A stretch of DNA of 64,000 nt from Symbiodinium natans (GCA_905221605.1 CAJNDS010002352.1:62001-126000), one strand, 5' to 3'; positions 23,214 to 34,894 are shown, numbered from the stretch's first letter. Translations and numbers: made by a program. The notes: generated from the sequence alone by a model not told the origin.

Positions 23214-23400
23214 GTTTCCTGAATCGCGTCGTTGCCTGAATCGCGTGAAGGCAGCTTCCTGAATCGGGCAGCTTGCCGAATCACCCGGTTTCCTGAATCC
23301 TGGTTTCTGGAATCCTGGTTTCCGGAATCGCCTAGTTTCCTGAATCCTGGTTTCCTGAACCCTGGGTTCCTGAACCGCGGCCAGTTTCTGAATCGCGCAG
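23214..23400 (-). repeat. Degenerate minisatellite, right arm (inverted)
   Basis: TTTCCTGAATC-type units, the reverse complement of the left arm, separated by about 50 nt that include a poly-C run. Together they form a large imperfect inverted repeat. Confidence 0.85.
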
Positions 23401-23555
23401 GAACCTGGTCATGAGAGCGCGGAGGCAAAGCCAAAGCAAAAGTGCCGAGTGAGGGGAAGATTGTTTGCCATCGCCTGGGAAGCTGTGGGACTGACAAGAG
23501 CCAGCTGGGGGCTCACATGATCGCGTTACCGACTGCTACTTGTAGAGTCGTGTTG

Positions 23556-23972
23556 TTACTTTTCTTCTGGGGGTGAGCTATACTGGCCTAGGGCTCTGTC
23601 GTAGGGAACCTGCAGCCACCGATTTGCATCAGACAATCCGACCATGACACGCTTTGTTCCTGGCTTGTGCTGCTTCGCGAAGCGCTTTGCGTTCAATCTC
23701 GGCTCTGTAGCGATCGAAACGTAAGGTAGATGTGAGCATCTGCCACGGTTGTTGGGATCGAGAGCTGTTTCAGTCCGATGAGCCCGCGCGTGTTCGCAAT
23801 GCAGCACTCTGGAATCTTCAAATATCAGCCCCGCGAATCTGCGTGCGTTCCCTTTGAGCAGGTCCGCGTCCGACAGCGGCCAAGATGGTGCAGTCTCAGG
23901 CCACGGTGGACTCGCACTCAGTTCTGGGGTTTCCCCTTGTTTTCTTGGGATTGAGGGATGGGGTCTTCTCAA
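23556..23972 (-). CDS. Hypothetical protein, about 138 aa frame
   Basis: A single uninterrupted minus frame with balanced composition, e.g. LSDADLLKGNARRFAGLIFE and RVMVGLSDANRWLQVPYDRA. No signal peptide, membrane segment or recognised motif. It could be one exon of a larger gene. Confidence 0.35.
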   Translation of the reverse strand: MRRPHPSIPRKQGETPELSASPPWPETAPSWPLSDADLLKGNARRFAGLIFEDSRVLHCEHARAHRTETALDPNNRGRCSHLPYVSIATEPRLNAKRFAKQHKPGTKRVMVGLSDANRWLQVPYDRALGQYSSPPEEK

Positions 23973-24014
23973 CTGAGGAATGTGTGCATTGGTTTAAAGA
24001 ACAGCGTGTGCCCT

Positions 24015-24080
24015 CTACATGAAGTTGAGGCTGTCCCACTGCAGAGCTGCACCCAACTCAAGAAACCTCAATCCCTCATC
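24015..24080 (-). CDS. Candidate terminal exon
   Basis: Minus strand: CACAG acceptor, DEGLRFLELGAALQWDSLNF, Met, stop. The telomere-like block at 24,097-24,140 lies about 16 nt upstream in sense. Confidence 0.4.
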   Translation of the reverse strand, partial: DEGLRFLELGAALQWDSLNFM

Positions 24081-24096
24081 CCTGTGAAGCTCTAGC

Positions 24097-24140
24097 TTTA
24101 GGGTTTCGGGTTTAGGGTTTAGGTTTAGGGCTTAAGGTTC
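24097..24140 (+). repeat. Short telomere-like block
   Basis: TTTAGGG/TTTCGGG units. Confidence 0.85.
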
Positions 24141-24660
24141 AAGATGCCCTGAAATATGTAATGACCGAAGTGTCTCAATCCCTATACGACACATCCTCGG
24201 AAAGCAAAAGCGAGGCATTCCTTTTGAACCTACCTAGCGCAACGTACTATAGTTTGAACGCGCATCGTGCGCCTGGCGAAAACCATCGAGAAGGAGAGCC
24301 CAGGCAGCCTCAGAGGCATTCGCTTAATGAGCGGCGTGGATCTTACTCATGGCAAGGTGAGGCTTCAAACAATAGTCAACTCATGGGGATTCACACTGGA
24401 TGTTCGCGGGGCTTATCCTGGATTCCCATTTTCGCACGTTACCGGTTCGGTGAAAGTCTTGATGTGCAAAGAGCTAACTCCTGCAAAATAAGCTCTTGTA
24501 TCACTCTGAAAGCCTGCAGTATACATATGATGCCCCCAAACAAGACTTCCAAGAGAGAAATAGCTGACGTGGCAAAGATCATTGAGTGGCTACCAAAGAT
24601 TATGATAATTGCAAAATCCGAGCAAATACTCTGGAAATCGATCACACGATGCTAGCGTTT

Positions 24661-27199
24661 CGATGGCTGGTGCATCCCACCAGTTCCCTTGAAGTCCAGG
24701 TTTGGTGAGGACGTTTTCCCAGCAAGCGCTTGGAGACTTTCTGACCTCAGTTTATGTTCATATAGGGTTGCACATCTTAGAGACATAGAGTTCAGGGTTT
24801 AGGCAAAGAACCATATGATTCGATCATCAGAGTCCTCCCGACAAACTGCCCTGTGTAGACAACTTTCTTCCTCGATTCCTACCCTAAACCCTAAACCCAA
24901 AACCCTAGTTCTTTCCCAACATACATGCAAATTACAGTCTAGGGAATATTACCGGCGAACAACGAAAAAGTCATCATGACAACGAAAGACAAGATGTGAC
25001 CTATGGATTTTCGCCGGTTCCCGTTCGATGTCCGCCAGTCGGTTTTCGATGTCCACCGACGGGACGGGGGGGGTAGGACTCTTCAACCAAGGGCCCTGCA
25101 ACTTTGTGCAGCTCCTCTCCCAGTCTGGTAGCGACTGGGCCAGAGGGGATCACTCCTGCGAAGGAACACCGAATAGGGCACTCAAGACGATGAAAGCTAC
25201 CAGACGACGGAGGCCAACATCAGAAGGGTAACTCTAAGTTCCTTAGCATATACATTTATATGTATATACATATATATATGTATGTACAGATTTATTCATT
25301 TCAACGCCCTTCTTTAACGAGGGTGCCCGAACCCAAGATTACCCTCTGCATACCACTGTTCAACAAAGGCAAGCGATTGTTGTCACGTGCTGGCCTCGGA
25401 TGCTGGAGCTGCGGGGCTCAGTGAGCTGACCTGATATCCCAGATTCGGACAGTTGCTATATGTAGTGTGTGTATATATATATACATATATCTAGAGATGG
25501 TGCGAGCATTATGTGCATGCATTTAGTACATAATAACTCGCAGTGTAGCAAGGAAAAAGTATTTTCAGCCGTTATACATATGTATATATGTATATATGTA
25601 TATATGTATATATGTATATATGTATATGTACATATATATATATATGTGTGCATATAGTTTGTTTCTGTATTTGTTCATGTCTAGTCGCAATAGATTACAA
25701 CTTCTGACGGTGTTCAGGAGGGGTCGGGGCACCTTGACCCCAAAGCCTCGGCTCCTTAGGCCGTTGGCCCGATTTGCGCAGGCGCTTCTCGAGCACTGGG
25801 TGGCTCATGGGACGGGATACGGAAGGCAAACGGGGATGATGACTCTACCTTAGTGCCTTCATGAAACCACGCGCAGCTCAAGAAGCTGGACTTCTTTTGG
25901 GCGTGCATGGGGATGAAGTTTAAGGCCGGCTCCTTCTTTGACAATTCCGTTCGTTGCTTGGCGGGGATTCTGTGCTTCCTGGTGGGCACTGGGCAGGTGC
26001 AAACCTGGATGCGAGAGAGGATTCGGAAATGGGGACTTCCGGCAAGAGTCGGTCCCTTGTCCAGGCAGCCAAAAGTCGGGGAGGCTAAATGCGACCATAA
26101 CTTAGAGATTCCGCTTGGCTCACGTGCTTCGCTGGTGACCACACAGCGGGAGGTAGCAACAGGCAGGTTCTCTACAATCGTATCTTCTTTGGGTGTCTCA
26201 ATTCATTCAGGCTTAGCGTTTAAGTTCAGGGTCTCCTTTATGCAGAAGGGACCATCATTCGGAGATGTATCCATCAAGGCATCATCCTTCGGAGAATAAG
26301 TAGTCCATCGGCACAAAGAAAGGACTAAAGTTGTTCTTGCGGCACACCTTCGCAACTGGATCGAAAGGCGACCACAGCACAGATACGGAGCCCGCACCCG
26401 GGCCGTGGTCTTGTTCCGTGCCCACGCCGAAGGTCAGCCAGGGATCACTGCTTCGGACATCAAACAATATCAAACAGCTCTGAGAGCAGGAAGGCCAAGA
26501 CGAATACTCATAATGAGCATGCTTGTTCAAAAGACTTTGTGAACACTCACCATCAAGAGAAGCAGTAGCAGCTCTTGGCCCTCTCCCGGTCCTTTCGCCA
26601 TTCAACTTACTGCCCACGAGAAACCCCCCGACTAGAACACCATGAAACCACGCGCTCCGCTCGCATTACCCACGCTCGTTCCGAAGGCATACGGCGGGTC
26701 CATGCACGAACAAGCGGAAATGTAGTCCCTGCAGGACGATACCTCTCCCTTACTACGCTTTGTATAAGGCAAAAAAACTTGGATCGTAGTTTGAAAGGAC
26801 CCCCCCCCCCTTCCTTCGGGAATCCCTAAGCTGCGACCTTCGCAGTTGGGAGCACTTTATCTGAATCTTTCCTAGCCCGGGCTTCGGATAATATAACAAG
26901 GGAGCAACCGAATAAACCTAGCCCCTATGCAAGCGGCCTTATAGAAAACCTTCCCCCCAATGTACGTCTGTCACATGTCCGAAAGGGACGCCTTTCCCAA
27001 GTCAGTGAAAAGGAATGACTGGTAAACTGTCGGTATATGCAAGCTTGCCCGGAAACAAGGATTTGAGTGAGTCGTGACATTCATTTAGAACACACCCTAC
27101 CACCACTACATGAAAGCACCAGCGAACAGCGCATGCCCTGCTCCATTTCCCCATCATCCGGCAACCCTAAACCCTAAACCCTAAACCCTAAACCCTAAG
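24661..27199. other. Mostly unassigned
   Basis: TA-rich microsatellites at 25,249-25,296 and 25,470-25,650, and small C-strand blocks at 24,881-24,906 and 27,164-27,199. One plus frame at 25,907-26,299 (130 aa, starting MGMKFKAGSFFDNSVRC) might be an exon but has no recognisable motif. Confidence 0.4.
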
Positions 27200-27259
27200 T
27201 GCTGGGTCCATGACGATGGCATGCGGCGACATTCCTGGTAGAAGGCCCATGACGCCCAC
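27200..27259 (-). CDS. Candidate exon next to C-strand block
   Basis: Minus strand: CTCCTAAG acceptor, VGVMGLLPGMSPHAIVMDPA, then the telomere-like block at 27,164-27,199 on the donor side. Confidence 0.35.
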
Positions 27260-28121
27260 CTTAGGAGAGGCTTCAACTGATGACCACTACTATGTGCTTA
27301 AGAACCCCCAAAAAAATTCCGGAAAATAGGGTTCTTCCTTATAAGGGCGATATGGGGATCATTATCTTTTGTTTTTAGGGGGGTTCCTTGAGCAAATAGC
27401 AGAGGATTGGCCAGGAAGTGAATACTCTGAGGATGTGTTTTGAGGTCGTGGCTCCCAACTCCAAGGTGATGAGGATGATGATCATCCTCCGAGGGAGTAC
27501 CCTTCCGGTGCCCCACTTAAGTCGCCTTAAGAAGCGTCTCTTCCCCCCCGTCCTCTCAAGGCGCACGGAGTACAAATGCCTGAGGAACGCAACAAACAGA
27601 GGCATCGGGTGGAGATGGTGGAGGATCTGGTGGAGGATCGTCAGGTAGCTAGGCAGAGGGGCATTGACAACGCTCAGGCCTCACGTGTTCCCCGAGGGTG
27701 TGCAGGAAATCCAGCGAGTAACTCAAACGCTCCTGAAAACATCGTTGCAAGCAAGCGCCATGCAGCAAAGAATGCAGAGCAATGCTCGGACCACTTCTTG
27801 CCGGGACTCGTTTAGAAGTTCCGTGCGTCGTTTCACGTCGAAGTGCTTCACTACCTGAGGCATACGCCGTATACGCACACAAAAACCCACAACTGAGTCC
27901 TCCGAGTACCAGTCACCACACACAGGAAGTGCTACGACTACTCGGCCCACACCGGGGCGATCTTGTGCCGACTCGGGCCATCTTCCTGATCCCGCCTGGT
28001 CATGGATGCGCTCTTCGTTGTGATTCTCCCACAGCAGGTCCTTAGTCTTCAAGCTGAAGGTCAAAGGCCCGACAGGCTGCAAAGCTCTTCGGTGTTTGAG
28101 GGCCTGCTGAAATCTGTACAA

Positions 28122-28165
28122 AAACCTAAACCCTAAACCCTAAACCCTAAACCCTAACCCTACAC
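28122..28165 (-). repeat. Telomere-like block (CCCTAAA)
   Basis: C-strand units whose first reversed unit gives the GTGTAGGG donor candidate of the exon 28,166-28,249. Confidence 0.93.
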
Positions 28166-29365
28166 CAAGGCCGCGGAGTCACTGGAGAGTCGAGAAATCT
28201 TCCTTCGGCATTCAGCTCGTAGCGCATTTGGTGGATCATTTTCTCGTACCTGAGCCCAACGAGGTTTAGGGTTTAGGGTTTAGGGTTTAGGGTTTAGGGT
28301 TTAGGGTTTAGGGTTTAGGGTTTAGGGTTTAGGGTTTAGGGTTTAGGGTATAGGGTTGAGGGTTTAGCAGCCCTGTGCAGGACCCACACCATGTACTGGG
28401 CATCCTCCGGGGTGTCTCCAATCCAAGACGCCATTCCTTGAGGGAGTTTAGAGGTATTGCGTGCCTCGGTGGGACCTCCCTTCTTGCACCCAAGTTGCTT
28501 GAAAACCCGGTTCGAGATGTCCTTCAGACTCCTGAGCAGTGCGGATGCGGAACATCCAGCCACTACCTTGATGAAGGATGCTGCCCAGCCAACATGGGAC
28601 AAAACGCCATGCTACTTCGGACGAGCATCACAAACATGGCAAATCGCTTTTCCAGATCTTCCATTTCCTTTTCGAGAGCCTCCGTCCACATCTCAATTCT
28701 CAAATTGGGGGGTGCTCCGTGTTACATTCGCCTTCCAGTCTTCTTGAATCTTCCGCTCGATCTTCGTTTCCAAGGCCTCCAGCCCTCAGTCGCATGCAAT
28801 CCACCAAATCGGGACATGTGGACAAGTACAGAGCTTCTGAGATACGTGAGCACATCAGCACCACTGCACGCAGAGAGTCGAACGGCAACATCCATCCCCA
28901 ATGAGATGGCGATCTGCTCAAGCCGCGCCTTTACACCCGCAACGGCTCACAACAGTTGGGACGAAGGTTTAGGGTTTCGGGTTTGGACTTGGGGGGTTTG
29001 ATCTGAATTGCGCGGGCCTTCTGGGGGTCCCTCTTGAAATGCATTCCTGACAGTTTGGGGTACGCCAAGGTACTCGGGCCTCTCATTGTCGATGAACCCC
29101 AGCAGTTTGCTCCGCAACCCTTTGCTTGGCGAGGGGCTTCTCGGTCAGCTTCCTGGCTCCACTCAGCTTCCTGGAAAGCCCTGATTCGGAGCTGCCCGGT
29201 GATCTGGTCCAGCCGGGTCTCGGAGCCTTCCCGAAAAAAGGGCAGCAACTCGGTGCAAGTTGAGACATCCCAAGACCCGAAGCCCACCCAAGCCTGAGAC
29301 CTCGTCTTGGTAGACGAAGTCGATGCTCTCGGAGGCGACGGGCTCGCTGCTCTGGTGCGACGCAA
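28166..29365 (-). CDS. Coiled-coil protein, several exons, one intron made of telomere-like repeat
   Basis: Minus-strand pieces in order: LDQITGQLRIRAFQEAEW (about 29,220-29,150), LEALETKIERKIQEDWKANV (about 28,780-28,720), TEALEKEMEDLEKRFAMFVM (about 28,690-28,620), then an exon ending PEDAQYMVWVLHR near 28,373, and RYEKMIHQMRYELN at 28,249-28,166. The last two join in phase across a 123-nt intron (28,250-28,372) of which about 105 nt are CCCTAAA in sense. Heptad-like Leu/Ile spacing suggests coiled coils. No family recognised. Upstream joins are not worked out. Confidence 0.5.
28263..28366 (+). repeat. Telomere-like block forming most of an intron
   Basis: TTTAGGG array between two exons of the coiled-coil gene. 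The intron ends are GCTGCTAAACCC and GGGCTCAG in sense. Confidence 0.95.
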
Positions 29366-29780
29366 TGGAGCTTCTCAAGAATTGGTAGGGTTGCAAGCGA
29401 CAAGTTCGGGGCACGGATAAGCGCCACGACTCGTAACTAGTAAGCAAACGGACATGAACCATGCCACAGACTGGCACTGCTAGGTGTTGCAAGAGATGAT
29501 AGAAAAATCGCTGCGACCGCCAACACAAGCGATCTGCCTTCTACTCTACCCGGTTCTGGTTCTAAAATCCACCAACCCACCACCCACCACCCCCTCCCAC
29601 GCACCCTTGAGAGTGAGTTCTGATACACAATCATACATCCGGTCGTTCCCAGCAATCTGCGCGTGCACAAGCTCAGAACTCAAACTGCAAGGCTGCCAGC
29701 GCTGCTACGGCTGAAGTGGAGCACAAGGTACAGCCTCTGCTGTCAGATAGCGACCTTCCAGCACCACGTCCACGGCACCT

Positions 29781-30237
29781 TCAGAAGTCTTGCTCTTGAA
29801 CTAAGGAAGCTAAGGCAAGCCCGCGACCGGCACCCGACCTATTGTCGTTGGCCCACGTCGGTCCGCCGGACAGGAGGCAGCGAGCTGAAGCATCTGCTGC
29901 CTCGAACAGTGCCATGGAATACCGATCGACGCAGCAATTCAGTACACAGAGCCAAAGGCAATCGAATGCAAATATGGCCGGTGACCCGGCAAACAAGAAC
30001 AGAGAGCGTGCCCGACCCCAACTCCCATTCGTGACTGTCAGGTAGGGGACGTTTACCAAGTGACTCTGCAAGCGACACGGACAACTTGCTGCTCCACTCG
30101 CTGTGACTGTCTGGGAGGATCAGAATACGACCCTGACCAGTGACGGCAAGGCACTCCATGTCGGCGCTTGCATCCCAAAGAATGAGACATCCATCTGCCA
30201 GCACCTCAGCTCGAAGAGCTCGAGACATCATGGACAC
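29781..30237 (-). CDS. Candidate exon(s), unknown protein
   Basis: Minus frame MSMMSRALRAEVLADGCLIL, WDASADMECLAVTG, then a second frame with MALFEAADASARCLLSGGPT. Composition is coding-like. No domain named with confidence. Confidence 0.3.
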
Positions 30238-30694
30238 AAGTCCCCTTCAGCCTCAGCCAACTTTGTGCCGAACGTGCTTCCACAAGAGTCTCGCATGGTT
30301 CCAGCAACGAGTGTCCCAGCTACCGCCCCTAAACCCGAACTGCTGTGAACATGTGTCACTGCTTCTGTGGCCCCACAGCCGAGCCAGATACAGTGTTACT
30401 GCCAACAAGATGCGACAGCACTACCAGCATCAGCACTCTTGCTGTCGCAGATCAACACCTTTGTGAAGGGTCCAGACAAGGATCTGAATTACTTTCACGA
30501 AATCTATCACCGACCCTTTCGGTTGAGAAGAACCTTGCGGTGAGACCAGTCTATCAGTCTTCCACGCGCCTGGGGCAGCGGAGTTGCTTTCGGACCTCGT
30601 CGCATGCGCCACAGTCCTCGTGCCCATGCCGACAGGACAGAGCAGCTGCAAGGCTCAATCGCTCCAGGTTGACGTCGTTCTTGTGTACACATGA

Positions 30695-31036
30695 CTACGC
30701 ATACATGCATACATGCATACATGCATACATGCATACATGCATACATGCATACATGCATACATGCATACATGCATACATGCATACATGCATACATGCATAC
30801 ATGCATACATGCATACATGCAATGCAAACATGCATACATGCACGCATGCATACATGCATGCATACATGCATACATGCATACATGCATACATGCATACATG
30901 CATACATGCATACACGCATACATGCATACATGCATACATGCAATGCAAACATGCAGACATGCATGCACGCATACATGCATACATGCATATATGCATACAT
31001 GCATACATACATACATACATACGTACCTGTATATGC

Positions 31037-31067
<31 letters not shown>

Positions 31068-31080
31068 CACACATAATGTG
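30695..31080. repeat. TGCATACA octanucleotide array
   Basis: About 40 copies of an 8-nt unit (ATGCATAC) with two AATGCAAAC interruptions about 121 nt apart, running into TA repeats at the right. It creates open frames on both strands that encode Met/His/Thr/Cys/Ile repeats and should not be read as genes. Confidence 0.97.
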
Positions 31081-31325
31081 TATATATATATGCGTTTAAT
31101 GTTTATGATATATAATGAATACTTACAAGTTCATATACCTTCATCTTGTTAAGTTGCACGAACGCACATGTGTGTAGTGTTTTTTGTTAATTTTCGTGGG
31201 CATCTGCATTTGCAATGGCATTTACATTGATACTTGCGTTTACAATAAATTTGCATGCGTTTCATTGATCCATTGCAATGCTCTGGCATGCCCACATGGA
31301 GCGCTGGCTTGATAGATTTACATGA

Positions 31326-31339
31326 GTATGTATATATCT

Positions 31340-31377
<38 letters not shown>

Positions 31378-31429
31378 GAACATATACATATACATATCTC
31401 TATACATATATATATATATATATATGCGT
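31326..31429. repeat. CATATA microsatellite
   Basis: Tandem ATACAT units. Confidence 0.9.
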
Positions 31430-31737
31430 ATGTACCTATGGCGATCTGTGGAAGACTCATTTGTTTCGCTATACTTTTGTTTATACCATTTTGCGGCTTC
31501 CATGCAGCCCAGGAGCTACAGGAGTACTCGGCGGAAGATAAGGAAGATAAGCGATCGCCGAGCTTTGAGAGATTGATCCTGAGGATTGTGGCTTGTTGGC
31601 CGCGAAACTACCCTCCACCCTGAACCCTAAACCCTGACTGAACCCTGAACCCTGACTTACCCTAAACCCTAAGTGAACCCTAATGAGACCCTAATTGGAC
31701 CCTAACTAAACCGTAAGTGAACCCTAGCTAAACTTAC

Positions 31738-31821
31738 TGATGCTTGCACACTGTGCGATAACTTAGGGCAAAGGGGCGGCCGGGCCAGCAGGTGAGCCCA
31801 GACCTGCTTCCCGGGCTTCGC
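31738..31821 (-). CDS. Exon of an unknown gene (28 codons)
   Basis: Minus strand: CCCTTGCAG acceptor, 28 open codons beginning AKPGKQVWAHLLARPP and ending SVQAS, then a textbook GTAAGT donor. A degenerate C-strand block lies on the left (31,618-31,733) and a G-strand block on the right (31,834). Confidence 0.5.
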
Positions 31822-31833
31822 CTGCAAGGGTTT

Positions 31834-32076
31834 TAGGATTTAGGGTTGAGGGTTGAGGGTTGAGGGTTTCGGGTTTAGGGGTTAGGGTTTAGGGTTTAGG
31901 GTGAGGGTTTAGGGTTTAGGGTTTAGGGTTTAGGGTTTAGGGTTTAGGGTTTAGGGTTTAGGGTTTAGGGTTTAGGGTTTAGGGTGTAGGTTTTAGGGTT
32001 TAGGGTTTAGGGTTTAGGGTTTAGGGTTTAAGGTTTAGGGTTCAGGGTTCAGGGTTTAGGGTTTAGGGTTTAGGGG
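31834..32076 (+). repeat. Telomere-like block (TTTAGGG)
   Basis: About 240 nt with a few GGGTTGA and TTTCGGG variants. It lies within the intron between exons 32,113-32,168 and 31,738-31,821. Confidence 0.97.
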
Positions 32077-32112
32077 TACTGGGCGCAAAGCGCAGCAAGC
32101 TTGACTGCCTAC

Positions 32113-32168
32113 CGATGACGCCTCCTCAGTCCTGCTAGCAGCCAGCCGGGCCCCTGACAGGACTCTGA
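32113..32168 (-). CDS. Candidate exon, unknown gene
   Basis: The minus frame reads VRVLSGARLAASRTEEASS with a TTCGAAG acceptor and a GTAGGC donor. It probably splices to the exon at 31,738-31,821. Confidence 0.4.
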
Positions 32169-32466
32169 CTTCGAAGCTGAAACATGGGCCCATTTGTGGG
32201 CATCCTTTATTATAAGGCTCAGGATAGTAACAGGAGTCCCGAACCCTCAACTTTCCGAAGCTATTGCGAACTGCCCCCCAAGTGCAAGCGGCGCAAGCTC
32301 CATTGGAGTGGCGGGAGCGCAGGGCCAGTCCGCAGGCGCCGGCAAGGTCTGCCAGTGAGCCTTTCTCTGAAGGAGGCTGCAGGGCTGCAGTGGCTTTGGG
32401 AGATGCGATGCCGCTGACTGCCAACAGCCCTAAACCCTAAACCCTAAACCCTAAACCCTAAACCCC

Positions 32467-32550
32467 ATGCATTCGCAGGTCCAAGATGTATTCCAGGCCT
32501 CCATCGGCCCAGCATCCCATGGGGCAGCGATGACAAAGATCGGCTAGGAC
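32467..32550 (-). CDS. Exon between C- and G-strand blocks, unknown gene
   Basis: The minus frame reads VLADLCHRCPMGCWADGGLE then YILDLRMHG. The donor region is GGTTTAGGG of the flanking C-strand block (32,429-32,466), and the G-strand block 32,560-32,631 lies on the acceptor side. The Cys/His content could bind metal, but no family is recognised. Confidence 0.45.
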
Positions 32551-32559
32551 TCCATAGAG

Positions 32560-32958
32560 GTTTAGGGTTTGGGGTTTAGGGTTTAGGATTTAGGGTTTAG
32601 GCTTTAGGGTTTAGGGTTTAGGGTTTAGGGCGAAGCTACTGCACTGAAAGAGTGCAATCAGGGTTTATGGTTTGGGGTATGTGGGGTGTAGGGTCGGCCG
32701 ACAAGCAGAGATACCCACAGCACTTGTATGCCTCTCTTCTTATCTACGAAGATACGTACATACACGCACACCGGCTGGCTGTCATGGCTCAGAGCTTTCA
32801 CACCTCCGTTCCCACGTACAAAGCAAAGCCGTACCAAAAGACCAGCCAGACTGTGAAGGAAACAAAGCAACTCAACGGGTTTAGGGTTTAGGGCCTAGGG
32901 TTTAGGGTTTAGGGTTTCGGGTTTAGAGTTTAGGGTTTAGGGTTTAGGGTTTACGTAG
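32560..32958 (+). repeat. Two telomere-like blocks
   Basis: TTTAGGG blocks at 32,560-32,631 and 32,877-32,958, with unique sequence between them in which no exon was identified. Confidence 0.9.
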
Positions 32959-32966
32959 GGCTTAGG

Positions 32967-33063
32967 GAAGTACGTGGAGGAAATGTCAAGTCTTGATGAA
33001 TGGCTGCGGTCGAAGGACATTCCCAAAAATTGGGACACATTCCAGTTGCCCCCCTTCGATCGA
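32967..33063 (+). CDS. Plus-strand exon, unknown gene
   Basis: The plus frame reads GKYVEEMSSLDEWLRSKDIP then KNWDTFQLPPFDRQ, preceded by a CTTAG acceptor formed at the edge of the telomere-like block and followed by a GTCC donor candidate. It is clearly more coding-like than the reverse strand, so it belongs to a different gene from the neighbouring minus-strand exons. Confidence 0.45.
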
Positions 33064-33507
33064 CAGGTCCCTGCGGAGCATCTTTTGCCCCCACGAAACC
33101 CCTAGCTTGTTCTCGTGACACCTTGGCCTGTGAAACCCAGGCACATCCTGGAGATGCAAGGCTGCTTTTCGAGTTAGGGTTTAGGGTATAAGGTTACGAG
33201 ATTATAGGGTTTCGAATTTCGGGTTTAAGGTTTTGGGTTTCGGGTTTCGGGGACTTGGTATAAATTCAACATGGCAGCTGGCATCTTCCCCAAGCACCCA
33301 TGGCATGTCGAATGCTTCCATTGGCATCTTCTCTCTGGACATGCGCAAGTCAAGCCGAAAACATGGAGAGCTGCTGTTCCACGAAATCGGAACCTGTTGC
33401 TGGCCACGCAAGCCACGCAATTTCACCGAAAAAAGACCACCATCAGTATGCCTAAGCCCTAAACCCTAAACCCTAAACTCTAAACCCTAAACCCTAAGCT
33501 GGCTCAC

Positions 33508-33613
33508 TGGCCGACTCTCTTCACCATGTAGCGCAGGTTGCAGTCTGAGTTGTAGGCCTCCAGGCGGCGGTCTCGCCATTCTTTTTGGTCCGTGTCCTCC
33601 ATTTGGGCCGCTA
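33508..33613 (-). CDS. Exon between C- and G-strand blocks
   Basis: The minus frame reads VAAQMEDTDQKEWRDRRLEA then YNSDCNLRYMVKRVG, with a GTGAGC donor. A C-strand block (33,453-33,499) lies on the donor side and a G-strand block (33,626-33,713) on the acceptor side. Strongly charged helical composition. Function unknown. Confidence 0.55.
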
Positions 33614-33735
33614 CTCCTTCTTGAGGCTTAGGGCTTAAGGTTTAGGGTTTAGGGTTAGGGTTTAGGGTTTGGGGTTTAGGGTTTAGGGCTTAAGGTTTCA
33701 GGTTTAGGGTTAAGAGTGCCTTCACGAAGCACAAA

Positions 33736-34120
33736 CTATGTCCAAACTTGGCATGCATCAGCACAGGCTTCCCTTGCACGTGCGACAAAAGCGTCCTGGA
33801 ATCCCCACTTCTGGTGCGCCGCCAGTGCCGGCAACGCGCGCCCATCGAAGGCACAGCCATCTGCGGCGAGAAAGAGTGTGCGTCAGCGTGCTTGAACTTT
33901 GGCCATGAGTAGAACTGACAAAGTTCCATTGACAGCTCATGCCCGTTCTCTGGCACCGTGGACTGCATGGAATATACAATCATCAGAGAAACCCACCAAA
34001 AATCTCGGCCCATGACTTAAGAACAACCCCCATGTTTATAATATGGCCCTTCCAAGCTCCCTGGCCTTGGGTCAGGTCACATGCGCTGAAGAGCTCGTTC
34101 TGCCCAAGGAGAAGCGCGAC
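33736..34120 (-). CDS. Two exons of an unknown gene
   Basis: Exon at 34,120-34,029: CCCTTTTCAG acceptor, VALLLGQNELFSACDLTQGQ then GAWKG. Exon at 33,860-33,736: a good CTCTTTCTCGCCGCAG acceptor, GCAFDGRALPALAAHQKWGF, then QDAFVARAREACADACQVWT and a stop or a GTTTGG donor. The Cys-x(n)-LAAHQ pattern recalls a C2H2-like finger, but only weakly. A G-strand block at 34,145-34,211 lies just upstream in sense of the first exon. Confidence 0.45.
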
Positions 34121-34849
34121 CTGAAAAGGGCTGGGTTCTGGGTGTTGGGGTTTGGGGCTTAGGGTTTAGGGTTCAGGGTTTAGGGTTTAGGGTTGGGGCT
34201 TAGGGCTTAGGTGGCTTTCGTCTTCCTGCTGCGGCCTCCTCGGCCGCAAGAATGAGGTGGTACGCCTGACAGGGTTTGCCGAATTGCTTGGGCTGCTGTT
34301 CAGGAACTTAAGCTAGCTGAGCTACCATAACTCCATAGAAAACTTCGATCATTCCTGTACCCATGCCCTTACTCCGGTAGCTTCACAAAAGATCACTAAA
34401 ACCACAAATTGGATCCTGACAGGGCAAGCTGGGTTTTTTGTCCTGGCCTTTGCTCCACATTCGGGCAGGCGAGCGATGTACTCCAGAACCACTCCGCCCT
34501 GATGGCAGTGATAGGCGTCCAGACACGTGGGGCTTGATCTGCTATATGGGCCTGCCGGGGGTCGAATATATTGCGTTCGTCCTTATAGTCCGGGTGCCGT
34601 AAAGTCTCAGATCTAGAGCAACTTCGCCCAACGCGAGCGTCGGCAATGAATATACCCCAAACCCTAACCTTCCATATCCTCCTTGCTGGCAACCGCCCTC
34701 CGGCCCACTATATGAACCTTGACCCAAGGTAGATCAACAACAACTTGGAAGACCCCCTCATGTCTCGAATCCCGGTTGAGCTTCCTGATTGTTACACGGA
34801 GCCTTGTAAATAGGAGGGCACCCGAAAGTGTCCACAACTTGGGTCAACC

Positions 34850-34894
34850 CACCCTAAACCCTAATCCCTAAACCCTAAACCCTAAACCCTAAAC
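34850..34894 (-). repeat. Telomere-like block (CCCTAAA)
   Basis: Left flank of the exon 34,895-34,976. Its last unit reads GTTTAGGG on the minus strand at the exon donor. Confidence 0.95.

Noticed and set aside
30345-31152. Long open frames on both strands (125-243 codons) with Met/His/Cys/Ile repeats
   Set aside because: They are translations of the 8-nt ATGCATAC array, open in every frame because the unit has no stop.
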